NCBI RefSeq assembly: GCF_042678945.1
Contig: NZ_JBHTLM010000007.1
Span: forward strand, 1-64,000
Origin: Fontibacillus puldeungensis
Lineage (GTDB): Bacteria > Bacillota > Bacilli > Paenibacillales > Paenibacillaceae
Direction of reading: 5' to 3'
DNA: 64,000 bases
Below the pieces are notes generated by a model. That model made no database searches. It saw nothing but the letters and a program-made list of their open reading frames with translations, and was not told the origin of the DNA. A program made the position numbers and the translations under genes. Shown here one piece after another: positions 31,106 through 40,529 of the stretch. Every line of letters begins with the position of its first letter. The first letter of the stretch is position 1.

Positions 31106-34100
31106 CTATCCGTCAATGAGCCCGGATTGCTGCAGCATCCGATGAAGGAGTACGGTGGTCTCGGCCCGGGATAATAAATTTTGCGGACGGAGTTCGTTTC
31201 CGTATCCCTTTACCAATCCTTCATAGATCGCCGTCCTCATCGCCGCTCTTGCCCAGTCGCTAATTTGAGCGCTGTCTGTATAGGTGCTTAAATCAGCTTG
31301 ACCTTCCGTTTGATTAGCTTCCAAAGAAGCTTCCTTAATCATCCGCTGGGCGCGAATCATTGTTGCGATGGCTTCCTGACGCGTTATCTTGTCATTAGGT
31401 CCAAATGTCCCATTTGCCAAGCCCTCCATGATGCCGTAGGCTTGAACCGCACTGATCGCACCGCTGTACCAGTCGGAGGCTTTTACATCTTTAGAGGGAG
31501 CAGTAGTTTCCCCTTCCGGCAAGCCGAGAGCTCTGGCAAGCATGGCAGCGAATTCCGCACGAGTCATCACCATTTGAGGGTCAAATTGCTGGTTATCGGT
31601 GCCTTTTACTATCATTCTGCTGCTCATATCCGCTATTTTGGCTGCGGCCCAGTGGCCCTGAATATCAGAAAATGGTACAGGAGGCTTGAACGCCAGGAAA
31701 TAGGTTTGGTTTGTCGCAAGACTCTGAATAATAATTGCCGGTCGCCCGTCCACTTGGGTGAATTTCGTTGGAGCCGGACGCAGCCCCAGCTTCTCATCCC
31801 AGCTTGCAGCCGTAGAAACCGTACCGATAAAGTCCTTAGGCAGGTAAATAACCTTTTCAACAAAGCGGTTGAGTTTGGTTATGACCTTACTCTCACCTTG
31901 TCTTGTCACTTGCAACTCAAAATGGAGCGGATCCGTCACCAGCTGCAAGCCTTCCTTGCTTGCAGCAGCCTGCAAACCGGGTGCGTTATTTTTACGAATG
32001 GTGATCGTCATATGATCCTGCTCTGTCCAATCGGTCCCCTGGTCCATAACTTCTGCCAGTGGCAGGCGATATTGTCCATGCTGCGTTCTCATAATAACAT
32101 CAGCTTTTTTGCTAGAGAGAAGTGCGACAGCATCACCAGCGAGCTGCAAATCCACTTGGTCCGCCTGATCCTCCGCCGAAATGGACAGAGTTGCTGACGT
32201 CCCGGAAACCGTATTGTTCACCTTACTCAGCGTGCTCTTATTCAATAGAATTCGGATAGATTTGCCCCCATGATCATTGACCGTATAAGTGGCAACTCCG
32301 GATATTTTCATATTATTGATCTGAATTTTAGGCGTGTCGGCATGGTTTACAACCGCCGTATCAGACCCTGAATAGCTTGAAGATGTACCTCCCTGGGAAG
32401 GGATGTTTGAGCCTGGGTTCGAGCTGGCATTGGCGCGAAGCACGGTAAGCTTATACGTTTTGAGATTGCCGTTCTGCGCTTTTACGACGACCTCAAATTT
32501 GTTCTGGCCGACAGCCAGCGCATATTCCTCCGTCTGCTTTCCTTTCACTACCGGAACCCCGTTTACGGAAATCACCGCGTAGGCATCGGAGGTATCCAGC
32601 AGCATTTTTAGTGCCTTAACCGCATGCTCAACTGTAATGGAATATTCGGTTACGGCCGGTTTAAACGGGATTTTTGCCGTACCGCCCGAACCGGTAAGCT
32701 GCCAGTTGCTTAGGCTTGCATCCCCGCTCATAGGAACAATGTTTTGAATGTCGATAGAGCGGACATTTTTGTTCCCGGCCATATCAGCCACGTACACGGA
32801 ATAAACCCCGTTCTCTTGAACGGTAAAATGGTCCGTGAACTCTGTGCCTTCCAAATCAAAATCCAAGACAGAGCGGTTTCCCGCAGCCCACTTCATCTTG
32901 GCTATGCTATTGAATTGACCGTAAACCGATGCCGTAGCTGTCACGTTCACGCTTTCAAACGTCGGTCCGGCGGGATCCGCTAACAGTTCGATACTAGGTG
33001 GCTGGTTGTAAGAGAATGTAAGTGTTACCTTCTGATCTAAGGTCGTACCGCTTGCTTCCTCCGTTGCTGAATATGTGATATTCTCTGCCGCAACATTGCT
33101 TACCGAAAATACAGCAAGCCCATTCTCGGCGGTTGTTCCATATACATTATCGATTACGGAGCTTCCCTCGCTCGCTTGAAGCATTACGCGTTTGCCGGCC
33201 AGCGTGTGGTCATAGCCGTCCTTCAAGATTACGGAGATGGACGCCTTACTGATGCCATCAGCCCGGACTACCATATCACTCGCCGTAATAGTTGACTTGG
33301 ACGAACTTACTGTTCCGGGCAAAAGTTGAACGTTCACTGTCGATTCCAGCGGACTTCCATCAACGCTCGCGGTAATCTTTGCGGAGCCTAATGTCGTTGG
33401 CGCTGTCAGCGTCGCCGTGTAGCTCCCGTTCCCTTGGTCGGTAACATCGCTCACCTTCCCCAGCGTCGAGCTGATCGCTACCTTTTCCCCGCCGCTCGTC
33501 AATGCATTACCTTGAGCATCTTTCAATTTCACCGTGATCATAGCCTGGCTTGTCCCATCCGCTACCAGCGTCGATTTGTCCACTGCCACTGTACTGTTCG
33601 TCAGCGACACCGCTCCGGGCACAAACTTCACACTCACTGTGCTGCTTAACGGGGTGCCGCCTACGCTTGCTCCAATCGTCGCCGTTCCCGCCGTCTTCGG
33701 CGCCGTTAACGTCGCCGTGTAGCTGCCATCCACGTGGTCGGCGACCTCGCTCACCGCACCCAGCGTCGAGGTGATCGTCACCTTTTCCCCTCCGCTCGTC
33801 AGTGCATTGCCTTGAGCGTCTTTCAATTTCACCGTGATCACGGCCTGGCTTGTCCCGTCCGCTGTCAGCGTCGCTTTGTCTACTGTCACGGTACTGTTCG
33901 TCAGTGACACCGCTCCGGGCACAAACTGTACGCTTGCTGTACTGCTTAACGAACTGCCGCCTACACCAGCGCTGATCGTTGCTGTTCCTATCATCTTCGG
34001 CGCCGTTAAGGTCGCCGTGTAGCTCCCGTCTCTGTGATCGGTGACCTCGCTCACCGCACCCAGCGTCGAGGCGATCGTCACCTTTTCCCCGCCGCTCGTC

Positions 34101-35041
34101 AATGCATTGCCTTGAGCATCTTTCAATTTCACAGTGATCACGGCCTGGCTTGTTCCATCCGCTATCAGCGTTGCTTTGTCTAACTCCACGGTACTGTTCG
34201 TCAGTGACACCGCTCCGGGCACAAACTGTACGCTCAATGTGCTACTTAACGGGGTGCCGCCTACGCTGGCCCCAATCGTCGCCGTTCCCGTCGTCTTCGG
34301 CGCCGTTAAGGTCGCCGTGTAGCTCCCGTTCCCTTGGTCGGTAACATCGCTCACCTTACCCAGCGTCGAGCTGATCGCTACCTTTTCCCCGCCGCTCGTC
34401 AGTGCATTGCCTTGGGCGTCTTTCAATTTCACCGTGATCACGGCCTGGCTTGTCCCGTCCGCTGTCAGACTGGATGCATCACTAGATAGTTCACTTTCAT
34501 CCATAGAAAGGGAATGATCCGGAACCATGTAAGTTCTGAAAGAAAAGTCTCTCCCAAAACCGGATGAAGATCCTCTTGGATATACGTCACTGCTACTCAT
34601 GTACCACCCAAAGCCAGTCAAATCGTCTCCATGCTCCGTTGAAACAACCATTCTGTACATCGTATTCTTCTTCAGATACGGTCCATTCTCGGTAAAATCC
34701 ACCATGACCCAACCAGACTGATACCCTGTACCCGAGCTTCCAGTAGCAAGCGGTGTCGATTGATCGCTTTCCCGATAAATACTTACCTTGATGGCCCCGG
34801 GTGAACCGTATGTATCAGATAGGTTGAGTTCTATTCCGTTGAGTTTTCCCGTAATCGACGGTGTAAAAGTCTGATAATGGGGCCTCGTTTTATTTGTCCA
34901 AACATTCCCGTACTTCGCAGGCTGATCTTGATCGAGGACAGCAGTTTCTTCAGCGGATACACCTCCGACCGGTAATCCAAAAGCAATCACAAATATAAGA
35001 AGTGCAGCAATCCATTTCTTGTCTATTTTTAATACTTTCAT
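31106..35041 (-). CDS. SLH-domain surface protein with Ig-like repeats
   Basis: A 1,311-residue secreted protein. The chosen ATG (35041) opens a signal peptide (KIDKKWIAALLIFVIAFGLP, cleavage after VSA); a frame 16 codons longer exists. Order: a ~130-residue beta domain; four ~100-residue invasin/Big-type repeats (TADGTSQAVITVKLKDAQGN each) and a diverged fifth (residues ~185-650); a beta region; a cadherin-like domain (PAVTEYSITVEHAVKALKML); a Ser/Gly linker; a further beta part; and three SLH domains over the last ~190 residues (FSDIQGHWAAAKIADMSSRM, KDVKASDWYSGAISAVQAYG, ISDWARAAMRTAIYEGLVKG). It is held to the wall by pyruvylated polymer and displays the repeats outward. Confidence 0.88.
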   Translation of the reverse strand: MKVLKIDKKWIAALLIFVIAFGLPVGGVSAEETAVLDQDQPAKYGNVWTNKTRPHYQTFTPSITGKLNGIELNLSDTYGSPGAIKVSIYRESDQSTPLATGSSGTGYQSGWVMVDFTENGPYLKKNTMYRMVVSTEHGDDLTGFGWYMSSSDVYPRGSSSGFGRDFSFRTYMVPDHSLSMDESELSSDASSLTADGTSQAVITVKLKDAQGNALTSGGEKVAISSTLGKVSDVTDQGNGSYTATLTAPKTTGTATIGASVGGTPLSSTLSVQFVPGAVSLTNSTVELDKATLIADGTSQAVITVKLKDAQGNALTSGGEKVTIASTLGAVSEVTDHRDGSYTATLTAPKMIGTATISAGVGGSSLSSTASVQFVPGAVSLTNSTVTVDKATLTADGTSQAVITVKLKDAQGNALTSGGEKVTITSTLGAVSEVADHVDGSYTATLTAPKTAGTATIGASVGGTPLSSTVSVKFVPGAVSLTNSTVAVDKSTLVADGTSQAMITVKLKDAQGNALTSGGEKVAISSTLGKVSDVTDQGNGSYTATLTAPTTLGSAKITASVDGSPLESTVNVQLLPGTVSSSKSTITASDMVVRADGISKASISVILKDGYDHTLAGKRVMLQASEGSSVIDNVYGTTAENGLAVFSVSNVAAENITYSATEEASGTTLDQKVTLTFSYNQPPSIELLADPAGPTFESVNVTATASVYGQFNSIAKMKWAAGNRSVLDFDLEGTEFTDHFTVQENGVYSVYVADMAGNKNVRSIDIQNIVPMSGDASLSNWQLTGSGGTAKIPFKPAVTEYSITVEHAVKALKMLLDTSDAYAVISVNGVPVVKGKQTEEYALAVGQNKFEVVVKAQNGNLKTYKLTVLRANASSNPGSNIPSQGGTSSSYSGSDTAVVNHADTPKIQINNMKISGVATYTVNDHGGKSIRILLNKSTLSKVNNTVSGTSATLSISAEDQADQVDLQLAGDAVALLSSKKADVIMRTQHGQYRLPLAEVMDQGTDWTEQDHMTITIRKNNAPGLQAAASKEGLQLVTDPLHFELQVTRQGESKVITKLNRFVEKVIYLPKDFIGTVSTAASWDEKLGLRPAPTKFTQVDGRPAIIIQSLATNQTYFLAFKPPVPFSDIQGHWAAAKIADMSSRMIVKGTDNQQFDPQMVMTRAEFAAMLARALGLPEGETTAPSKDVKASDWYSGAISAVQAYGIMEGLANGTFGPNDKITRQEAIATMIRAQRMIKEASLEANQTEGQADLSTYTDSAQISDWARAAMRTAIYEGLVKGYGNELRPQNLLSRAETTVLLHRMLQQSGLIDG
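33290..34490 (-). repeat. Four 300-bp coding repeats in the SLH gene
   Basis: The same DNA phrase (TTTCACCGTGATCA on the plus strand) recurs at 300-bp spacing near 33,530, 33,830, 34,130 and 34,430. Units differ by a limited number of base changes, so copy number could vary by recombination. Confidence 0.8.
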
Positions 35042-35118
35042 CCCTAGTTCAATCTCCATTCGCTTCGATGTCATATCCGCCGACTGCATGATCTTCTTCT
35101 ACCCTTGTTCCCCCCTAA

Positions 35119-35292
35119 TTAAGCGGCAAAAGTGTAGCAAGTCCCAGCAACCAAGGCCGCCACAAAAAAGATGCCGAAATACCAGAGCCAAAATTTCAGG
35201 CGCATGTTCGCCCCCTCATCCCACCACAATTTTACGAAGATCACTACCCCTAATAGCATGACGCTAAAGAAAGCAATCAAAAAATCGCCCAT
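35119..35292 (-). CDS. Small two-helix membrane protein
   Basis: A 57-residue protein from the ATG at 35292 (GGAG five bases upstream). Two hydrophobic helices (FLIAFFSVMLLGVVIFVKLW and FWLWYFGIFFVAALVAGTCY) are joined by a short charged loop. The family is not recognised. It is divergent from the next small membrane protein, and the two share an intergenic region with two matching palindromes. Confidence 0.55.
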   Translation of the reverse strand: MGDFLIAFFSVMLLGVVIFVKLWWDEGANMRLKFWLWYFGIFFVAALVAGTCYTFAA

Positions 35293-35376
35293 TTTTCTCC
35301 ACCTAATCCTTTCAAAGCCCTTCAAATTTTCATTAATTCATTCATTAAAAATAAAGTAAACCCACTTTTTTCTCCA

Positions 35377-35443
35377 TACCTCCAAAGGAGTATCTTTACA
35401 AAATTCCCCGCTGAACCGGGGGATATCTACCTCAAAAGGGGTA
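35377..35443. promoter_or_regulatory. Two CsoR-like palindromic operators
   Basis: TACCTCCAAAGGAGTA (35377-35392) and TACCTCAAAAGGGGTA (35428-35443) share the form TACCYC-N4-GRGTA and start 51 bases apart, about five helical turns. CCCCG/CGGGG lies between them. CTCCATACC and GGTATGGAG also make the whole region one inverted repeat. The shape resembles operators of CsoR-type copper repressors; no such gene is in the window. Confidence 0.5.
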
Positions 35444-35531
35444 TGGAGTTTTCTAGCGCAGCGCTTTATGATAATAACGATATTCATATGAAAATAATTG
35501 TAATTTGGTTCCCTCAAGAAAGGAGACTCCT

Positions 35532-35870
35532 ATGTTAGCCAGTCAAACTGTAACTGAGACCCGCGGAAACCGGGCTTCTCTCGTGATAAACATCGTCAGC
35601 CACAGCCTGTACCTCTTATCGCTACCCGTTATTTATTTTGTGTCCATGTTCTCCGTCATGCTGTTCGACGCCCCGGGTTCCGAGCATTATTGGCCGGCCT
35701 TGGTGTTTTATTACGCTTTAAAATGCTATCCCTACATCACCATTGTGATGATCGCTTTAGCATGGATTTTGTTTATAAAAAGGCAATACCGCTGGACTTA
35801 TATGCTTAACGCCGTTCCCATCGTTTTCATGCTGCTCGGGACCTTGCCTTTTGTGATTCTCAGCGAATAA
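35532..35870 (+). CDS. Small membrane protein of unknown function
   Basis: A 112-residue protein from the ATG at 35532 (AAGGAG six bases upstream). Three hydrophobic segments are seen: LVINIVSHSLYLLSLPVIYF (with the following MFSVMLF), YYALKCYPYITIVMIALAWI and YMLNAVPIVFMLLGTLPFVI. No motif is recognised. It is preceded by the operator-like palindromes and followed by the large LuxR-type regulator. Confidence 0.65.
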   Translation: MLASQTVTETRGNRASLVINIVSHSLYLLSLPVIYFVSMFSVMLFDAPGSEHYWPALVFYYALKCYPYITIVMIALAWILFIKRQYRWTYMLNAVPIVFMLLGTLPFVILSE

Positions 35871-35963
35871 GTATTGGGCCAAATTTGAAAATTTAAATTG
35901 TTAGAAAACCTTTATTCCATTAATATAGGAGGTAAATGTTGTTGAATTTGAGGTGCTAGGGCC

Positions 35964-38900
35964 ATGGAGAACCATCATCATAACGAGAGCGGCTCTGCCG
36001 GTGCTGAAACTGGACAAGTTGTCTCCGATATGACGCTTAGAACATATCTGAATAGATTTACATACATAGAACCCGAGGTTTTTGTGAAAATAGCAAGGTC
36101 AATGACTGCATGCGTTGGCAAGCTTCATCAGCAGCAAATCCTTCATCTCGATTTACGGCCGGAGCGTATCGCCATACATCCCACTACACTACATGTTGAT
36201 CTGAAGGACTCAGAGGTTGCCGTATACCGAACTGCCGATGGCTACATCAGGCCTGGTGAAAGCGGTGCTTCCGAAGCCAGCCTCCCCTATTGCTCTCCTG
36301 AAAATACCGGGCGAATGCAGCGACCCATAGATGAACGAAGCGACCTCTACTCGTTAGGGGTTATTTTCTATGAAATGCTGGCCGGTGTTCTGCCTTTTCA
36401 GTCCGACAACCCGCTGGAATGGATTTATATGCATTTGACGCAAACTCCTCCGCATCTGCGGGACCGAAGTCAACGCCTGCCGGACGGCTTGGAATCCATC
36501 GTCATGAAGCTTCTCGAAAAAAATCCCGATAATCGCTACCAAAATACCGGTTATCTTATTGCCGACCTGGACAAAATTGGACAATTTCAGCAGACATTAT
36601 TTATAGAGCAGGGTTTCTACGGTCGGGAAAATGAGATTTCGATACTCTCGCAGGCCTTTTATTCCACATGTCTGGGTTCTACGGAAATCGTTTATGTATC
36701 AGGAGAAGCGGGGATTGGGAAGACGAGCTTGATTGAAGAGGTTTTTCGAAAACAACAGCTTACCCGAAATTTTTTCTATATCACCGGCAAATTCGAACAA
36801 ATTTCCAGAGAAAGTCCCTATCATGCAATCATCCAGGCTTTTCGCGGGTTGATGCGGCATTTGCTGGGGCAGCGAAAAGACCAAATCGAGCTATGGAGAC
36901 AGAAGCTGAAGATCGCTTTAGGTATAAATGCGAATGTCATTACAGAAATCATTCCTGAAGCTGGACTGATCCTGGGCGATACATCACCTGCAGAAAAGCT
37001 GCAGGCACCTGAAACACAAAAGCGCTTTTTTTATGTTTTTCGCAAATTTGTCCAGGTTCTCGCAACGAAAGAGCACCCTCTCGTCCTCGTCATCGACGAT
37101 TTGCAGTGGGCGGATTTCTCATCGCTTCAGCTCATCCATGCGTTATTATGCGATCCAGAGTGCCAATATTTGATGTTTGTCTGCGCCTACCGGGATTCAG
37201 AGATGGACGGAAGCAAGCTGCCGGGCTACGCTCCGGACGGAAGGGGCATCGATCAAACCACCACCGTTCGCCAGATCTATCTCTACCCGCTCAGCCTTGC
37301 ACAAATGAATCAAATTGTGATGGAGACGTTAAATAGTTCTGCCGAGGATACTCTACCCCTGACAGAACTGCTGTACCATCAATCCAAAGGTAACCCGTTT
37401 CATTTCAAACAGATTTGGCTTCGTCTACAGGATGATCACATTCTTCGATACAACGAAAAGCTCCGTTGCTGGAAGTGGGATTTGGGACGGATCATTGAGC
37501 AGATTCCTAGCTATGCCATTGATGATTTGATCGAGCATAAGCTAAGTCGCCTACCTGCTGCATCGCAAGAGCTGCTTCATGTAGCGGCCTGCGTAGGAAG
37601 CAGCTTCGAGCCTCATTTAATTGCCTGTGTAATGGACCGCCCCGCTGCCGAAATGTCCGCCGAATGGTCTTATATCGAAGCGGAGGGCCTGTTACTATCT
37701 TCTGAAACAGATAAGTTTCATTTTGCCCACGACAATATTCAGAAGCTGGCTTATAGCCGGATCGATGATATTTCAAAACAGGACATTCACATACGTATTG
37801 GCAGATGCCTGCTTGAACGGAACGCCCCGGATGGAGACATGTCGTTTGATATCGTTAACCATTTGAATCGGGGCTCGCAAAAAATTGCAGACGACCACGA
37901 GCTGATGCGGCTGATTAAGCTAAATCTCGAAGCAGGCAATCGCGCGAAGGCCTCCTCTGCTTACGATGTGGCGCTCGGATTTTTTAATAAGGCTATAGAG
38001 CTGCTTGACGTGAAAGCTTGGAACGGGGAGTTTGAACTCACTTTTGAATTGCACGCTCAAAAAGCGGAATGCGAATATTTATGCGGTAATTACGAAGCAT
38101 CCAACCGGGAAATCGAAGTTTTGCTCGCCCATGCCCGCAGTTCGATAGAACGCAGCCGTGTGCAAATGACCCAGATCATGCAATATGTCAATCAAGGAAA
38201 ATATTTGGAGAGTACCGCGCTTGGTCTTGAATGCTTACGAGAGCACGAAATATACATATCACCCAACCCGGAAGGTTCCATGCTGGAAATGGAAGAGAAG
38301 CGTATCGATATGCTGCTTCAGGACCAGTTTGACAAACTGACTCATTTGGAGGAAATGACCGATCCGGATCAGATAGCCGCGATGAATCTCATATATGCGA
38401 TTATTGCGTCTACTTTTTTCTCTGATAAAAAGGTCTTCTTTCTGTTAATATGCAGAGCCATCGAGCTTTCTTTAAAGCATGGAAACACGCCTGCCTCCGC
38501 AGCAATTTATTCATCTTTCGGGATGCTGCTGGGCATCTCATACGGAAAATACGATAAAGGCACTGAGCTAGCGAAGATCGCTATCGAGCTTTCGGAGCGA
38601 TACAATGTTACGTCGATCAAAAGCCTTACCTATATGATGTTCGGCGGGGTACTATGCCAATTTGCCGGAGATGCCCGGGAAGGCGACGATGATTTGGTGA
38701 AGGCGCTTCGGTTCGGCTTGGATTCGGGGGATTACGTATATGCCAGCTATGCGATGGGAGCGCATGTGAATTCTTTATATACGCGAGCCTCCTTAAGTGA
38801 TTTGGCCAAAACGATTGCTGAATACCTGACCGTATTGGCCACCACGAAGGATGAATTCGTAAGGCAAAACTTCTTTCTTTATCAGGGATGGATTAAAGCC

Positions 38901-40412
38901 CTACAGGGCGGGACGTCTGCACCGGACTCCTTTAGCGACGCTGAATTTAATGAAGAAGAGTTTTTGAACCGTGTTAGCCAAGATGATACAGCAGCAACCA
39001 GTTTGTTTCAATATTGCACTTACAAAACCCAACTCTGCTATTTACTCGGTCGATTTGAGGAATCGGCACGTTGGGCCGAACAGGCTAAGGGTTATGAGAA
39101 TTATGCCACCCATCTCCCGCATCTGCCAGAGTGTCTGTTTTATGAATCGCTCGCCGTTTTAGCCGTATATGAACCACTGCAGGATATTTCAGATAAATTG
39201 TACGTCAACCTGCGGCGCTTCAAAACATGGGCACAGCTTAGCCCTGCCAATTTCTTGCCCAGACGCTATCTCCTTGAAGCCGAATTCTCACGTGCCATCG
39301 GAGATGAAGAAGCAGCGGAAGAAATGTACGACAAAGCCCTTCGCAAAGCGAGAGAATATGACGATATACATACCAAATGTATCGCCAGTGAGCTGGCTGC
39401 CAAATATTATGCTGCGCGTAAGCAGAGAAAAACGGCGCTATTTTATCTGCATCAAACCATAGACGGCTATAATGAGTGGGAGCTAAAGCTGAAGACAACT
39501 GAGTTAGAGGAACTGCAAAGGGAGTGGCAAACTGAGGAAGAAATCGTTCTGATACCTAAAAGCGAGCCAATTGAAGCGGGTTTAAGTCAGGCAGCACCGG
39601 GGAAGGAGACCACCGGTTACGAGCATCAGCCTGCTTTTATTCGTAATGAAGACCAGTCCGTTATTTTAAAAATGACCCAGGCAATAGCGGGCCAGCCCGA
39701 TACGGACGCCGCCATGGCGGAGATGATGAACATGGTGATGAAATACGCAGGGGCCAGCAAAGGCGCTCTGCTAGTGGGCAGCGACGACGCCCCGATCATC
39801 CAGATATACGCAGATCCACAGATTCCGGCGATATCATCACCTTTAGCAATGAACGACCAGACCATGGGGCAATTACCCGAAGGAATTATCCGGTACGTTT
39901 TCCGAACCCAGGAGGAAATTTACTATACCAGCGAGGAAGACAGCTGGCTGATTCATAACCCTTATTTTGCGATGCACCACCCGCAATCGGCATTGTGTAT
40001 CCCTGTAAAGGTGAATAGCACCATGCTGGGTGTCCTCTATCTTGAGAATAGGCACACCAACGGGGTTTTCACCCCCGATCGTATGTCCGTGCTTCAGTCG
40101 ATGGCATCGCTCGGGATCATGATGTGCGTTCTGCAAAGTGAGCAAAGCCCATCCTTGGCGGAACCAGAGCTCGGCGAAGAAACACAGTCTGAACCGGATG
40201 GTATGGAGGAGAACCTCACTGAACGAGAGTTCGAGGTTCTGGCCTTACTCGCGGCGGGATTGTCCAACAAGGAAATCGCCGACCGGTTAATTATTGCCAT
40301 CGGCACCGTTAAAGTTCACGTCAAAAACATTTTCGCCAAGCTCAAAGTGAACCGCCGAACCAAAGCGATCGCCCAGGCGAAAGAGCTGAAGCTGCTGAAG
40401 CGGCGGGTGTAG
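35964..40412 (+). CDS. Kinase-like/AAA ATPase/GAF/LuxR giant regulator
   Basis: A 1,482-residue protein. Residues ~20-205 resemble the C-terminal lobe of a Ser/Thr kinase (ILHLDLRPERIAI, then RMQRPIDERSDLYSLGVIFY), but the glycine loop and the VAIK lysine are absent and the DFG site reads KDS, so it is probably a pseudokinase. An AAA domain follows: Walker A GEAGIGKTSL (~residue 252), Walker B LVLVIDDLQWAD (~375). A long helical TPR-like section (~600-1,200), a GAF domain (~1,235-1,390) and a LuxR helix-turn-helix (LTEREFEVLALLAAGLSNKE, ~1,415-1,480) complete it. The signal is unknown. TTGTTA-N17-TAATAT lies upstream. Confidence 0.85.
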   Translation: MENHHHNESGSAGAETGQVVSDMTLRTYLNRFTYIEPEVFVKIARSMTACVGKLHQQQILHLDLRPERIAIHPTTLHVDLKDSEVAVYRTADGYIRPGESGASEASLPYCSPENTGRMQRPIDERSDLYSLGVIFYEMLAGVLPFQSDNPLEWIYMHLTQTPPHLRDRSQRLPDGLESIVMKLLEKNPDNRYQNTGYLIADLDKIGQFQQTLFIEQGFYGRENEISILSQAFYSTCLGSTEIVYVSGEAGIGKTSLIEEVFRKQQLTRNFFYITGKFEQISRESPYHAIIQAFRGLMRHLLGQRKDQIELWRQKLKIALGINANVITEIIPEAGLILGDTSPAEKLQAPETQKRFFYVFRKFVQVLATKEHPLVLVIDDLQWADFSSLQLIHALLCDPECQYLMFVCAYRDSEMDGSKLPGYAPDGRGIDQTTTVRQIYLYPLSLAQMNQIVMETLNSSAEDTLPLTELLYHQSKGNPFHFKQIWLRLQDDHILRYNEKLRCWKWDLGRIIEQIPSYAIDDLIEHKLSRLPAASQELLHVAACVGSSFEPHLIACVMDRPAAEMSAEWSYIEAEGLLLSSETDKFHFAHDNIQKLAYSRIDDISKQDIHIRIGRCLLERNAPDGDMSFDIVNHLNRGSQKIADDHELMRLIKLNLEAGNRAKASSAYDVALGFFNKAIELLDVKAWNGEFELTFELHAQKAECEYLCGNYEASNREIEVLLAHARSSIERSRVQMTQIMQYVNQGKYLESTALGLECLREHEIYISPNPEGSMLEMEEKRIDMLLQDQFDKLTHLEEMTDPDQIAAMNLIYAIIASTFFSDKKVFFLLICRAIELSLKHGNTPASAAIYSSFGMLLGISYGKYDKGTELAKIAIELSERYNVTSIKSLTYMMFGGVLCQFAGDAREGDDDLVKALRFGLDSGDYVYASYAMGAHVNSLYTRASLSDLAKTIAEYLTVLATTKDEFVRQNFFLYQGWIKALQGGTSAPDSFSDAEFNEEEFLNRVSQDDTAATSLFQYCTYKTQLCYLLGRFEESARWAEQAKGYENYATHLPHLPECLFYESLAVLAVYEPLQDISDKLYVNLRRFKTWAQLSPANFLPRRYLLEAEFSRAIGDEEAAEEMYDKALRKAREYDDIHTKCIASELAAKYYAARKQRKTALFYLHQTIDGYNEWELKLKTTELEELQREWQTEEEIVLIPKSEPIEAGLSQAAPGKETTGYEHQPAFIRNEDQSVILKMTQAIAGQPDTDAAMAEMMNMVMKYAGASKGALLVGSDDAPIIQIYADPQIPAISSPLAMNDQTMGQLPEGIIRYVFRTQEEIYYTSEEDSWLIHNPYFAMHHPQSALCIPVKVNSTMLGVLYLENRHTNGVFTPDRMSVLQSMASLGIMMCVLQSEQSPSLAEPELGEETQSEPDGMEENLTEREFEVLALLAAGLSNKEIADRLIIAIGTVKVHVKNIFAKLKVNRRTKAIAQAKELKLLKRRV

Positions 40413-40463
40413 GGATTTTGTTGTATTGTCAATAGAGTGATATCAAAAGGTTCGAAACAAAAA

Positions 40464-40500
40464 GCAAGCGAAACATTCCGACTTGGAACGATTCGCTTGC
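40464..40500. terminator. Bidirectional terminator
   Basis: GCAAGCGAA and TTCGCTTGC form the stem, with an inner TTCC/GGAA pair. The plus side continues TTTATTTA and the minus side TTTTTGTTT, ending both convergent genes. Confidence 0.75.
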
Positions 40501-40529
40501 TTTATTTATAGAAACGTTAAAATTTGCCC

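Noticed and set aside
31298..32197. A 299-codon plus-strand frame inside the SLH gene
   Set aside because: Antisense of the SLH domain region, without ribosome site or recognisable domain.
33290..34490. 300-bp repeats as a mobile or CRISPR-like element
   Set aside because: They are in frame, encode Ig-like domains and lie wholly within the SLH gene.
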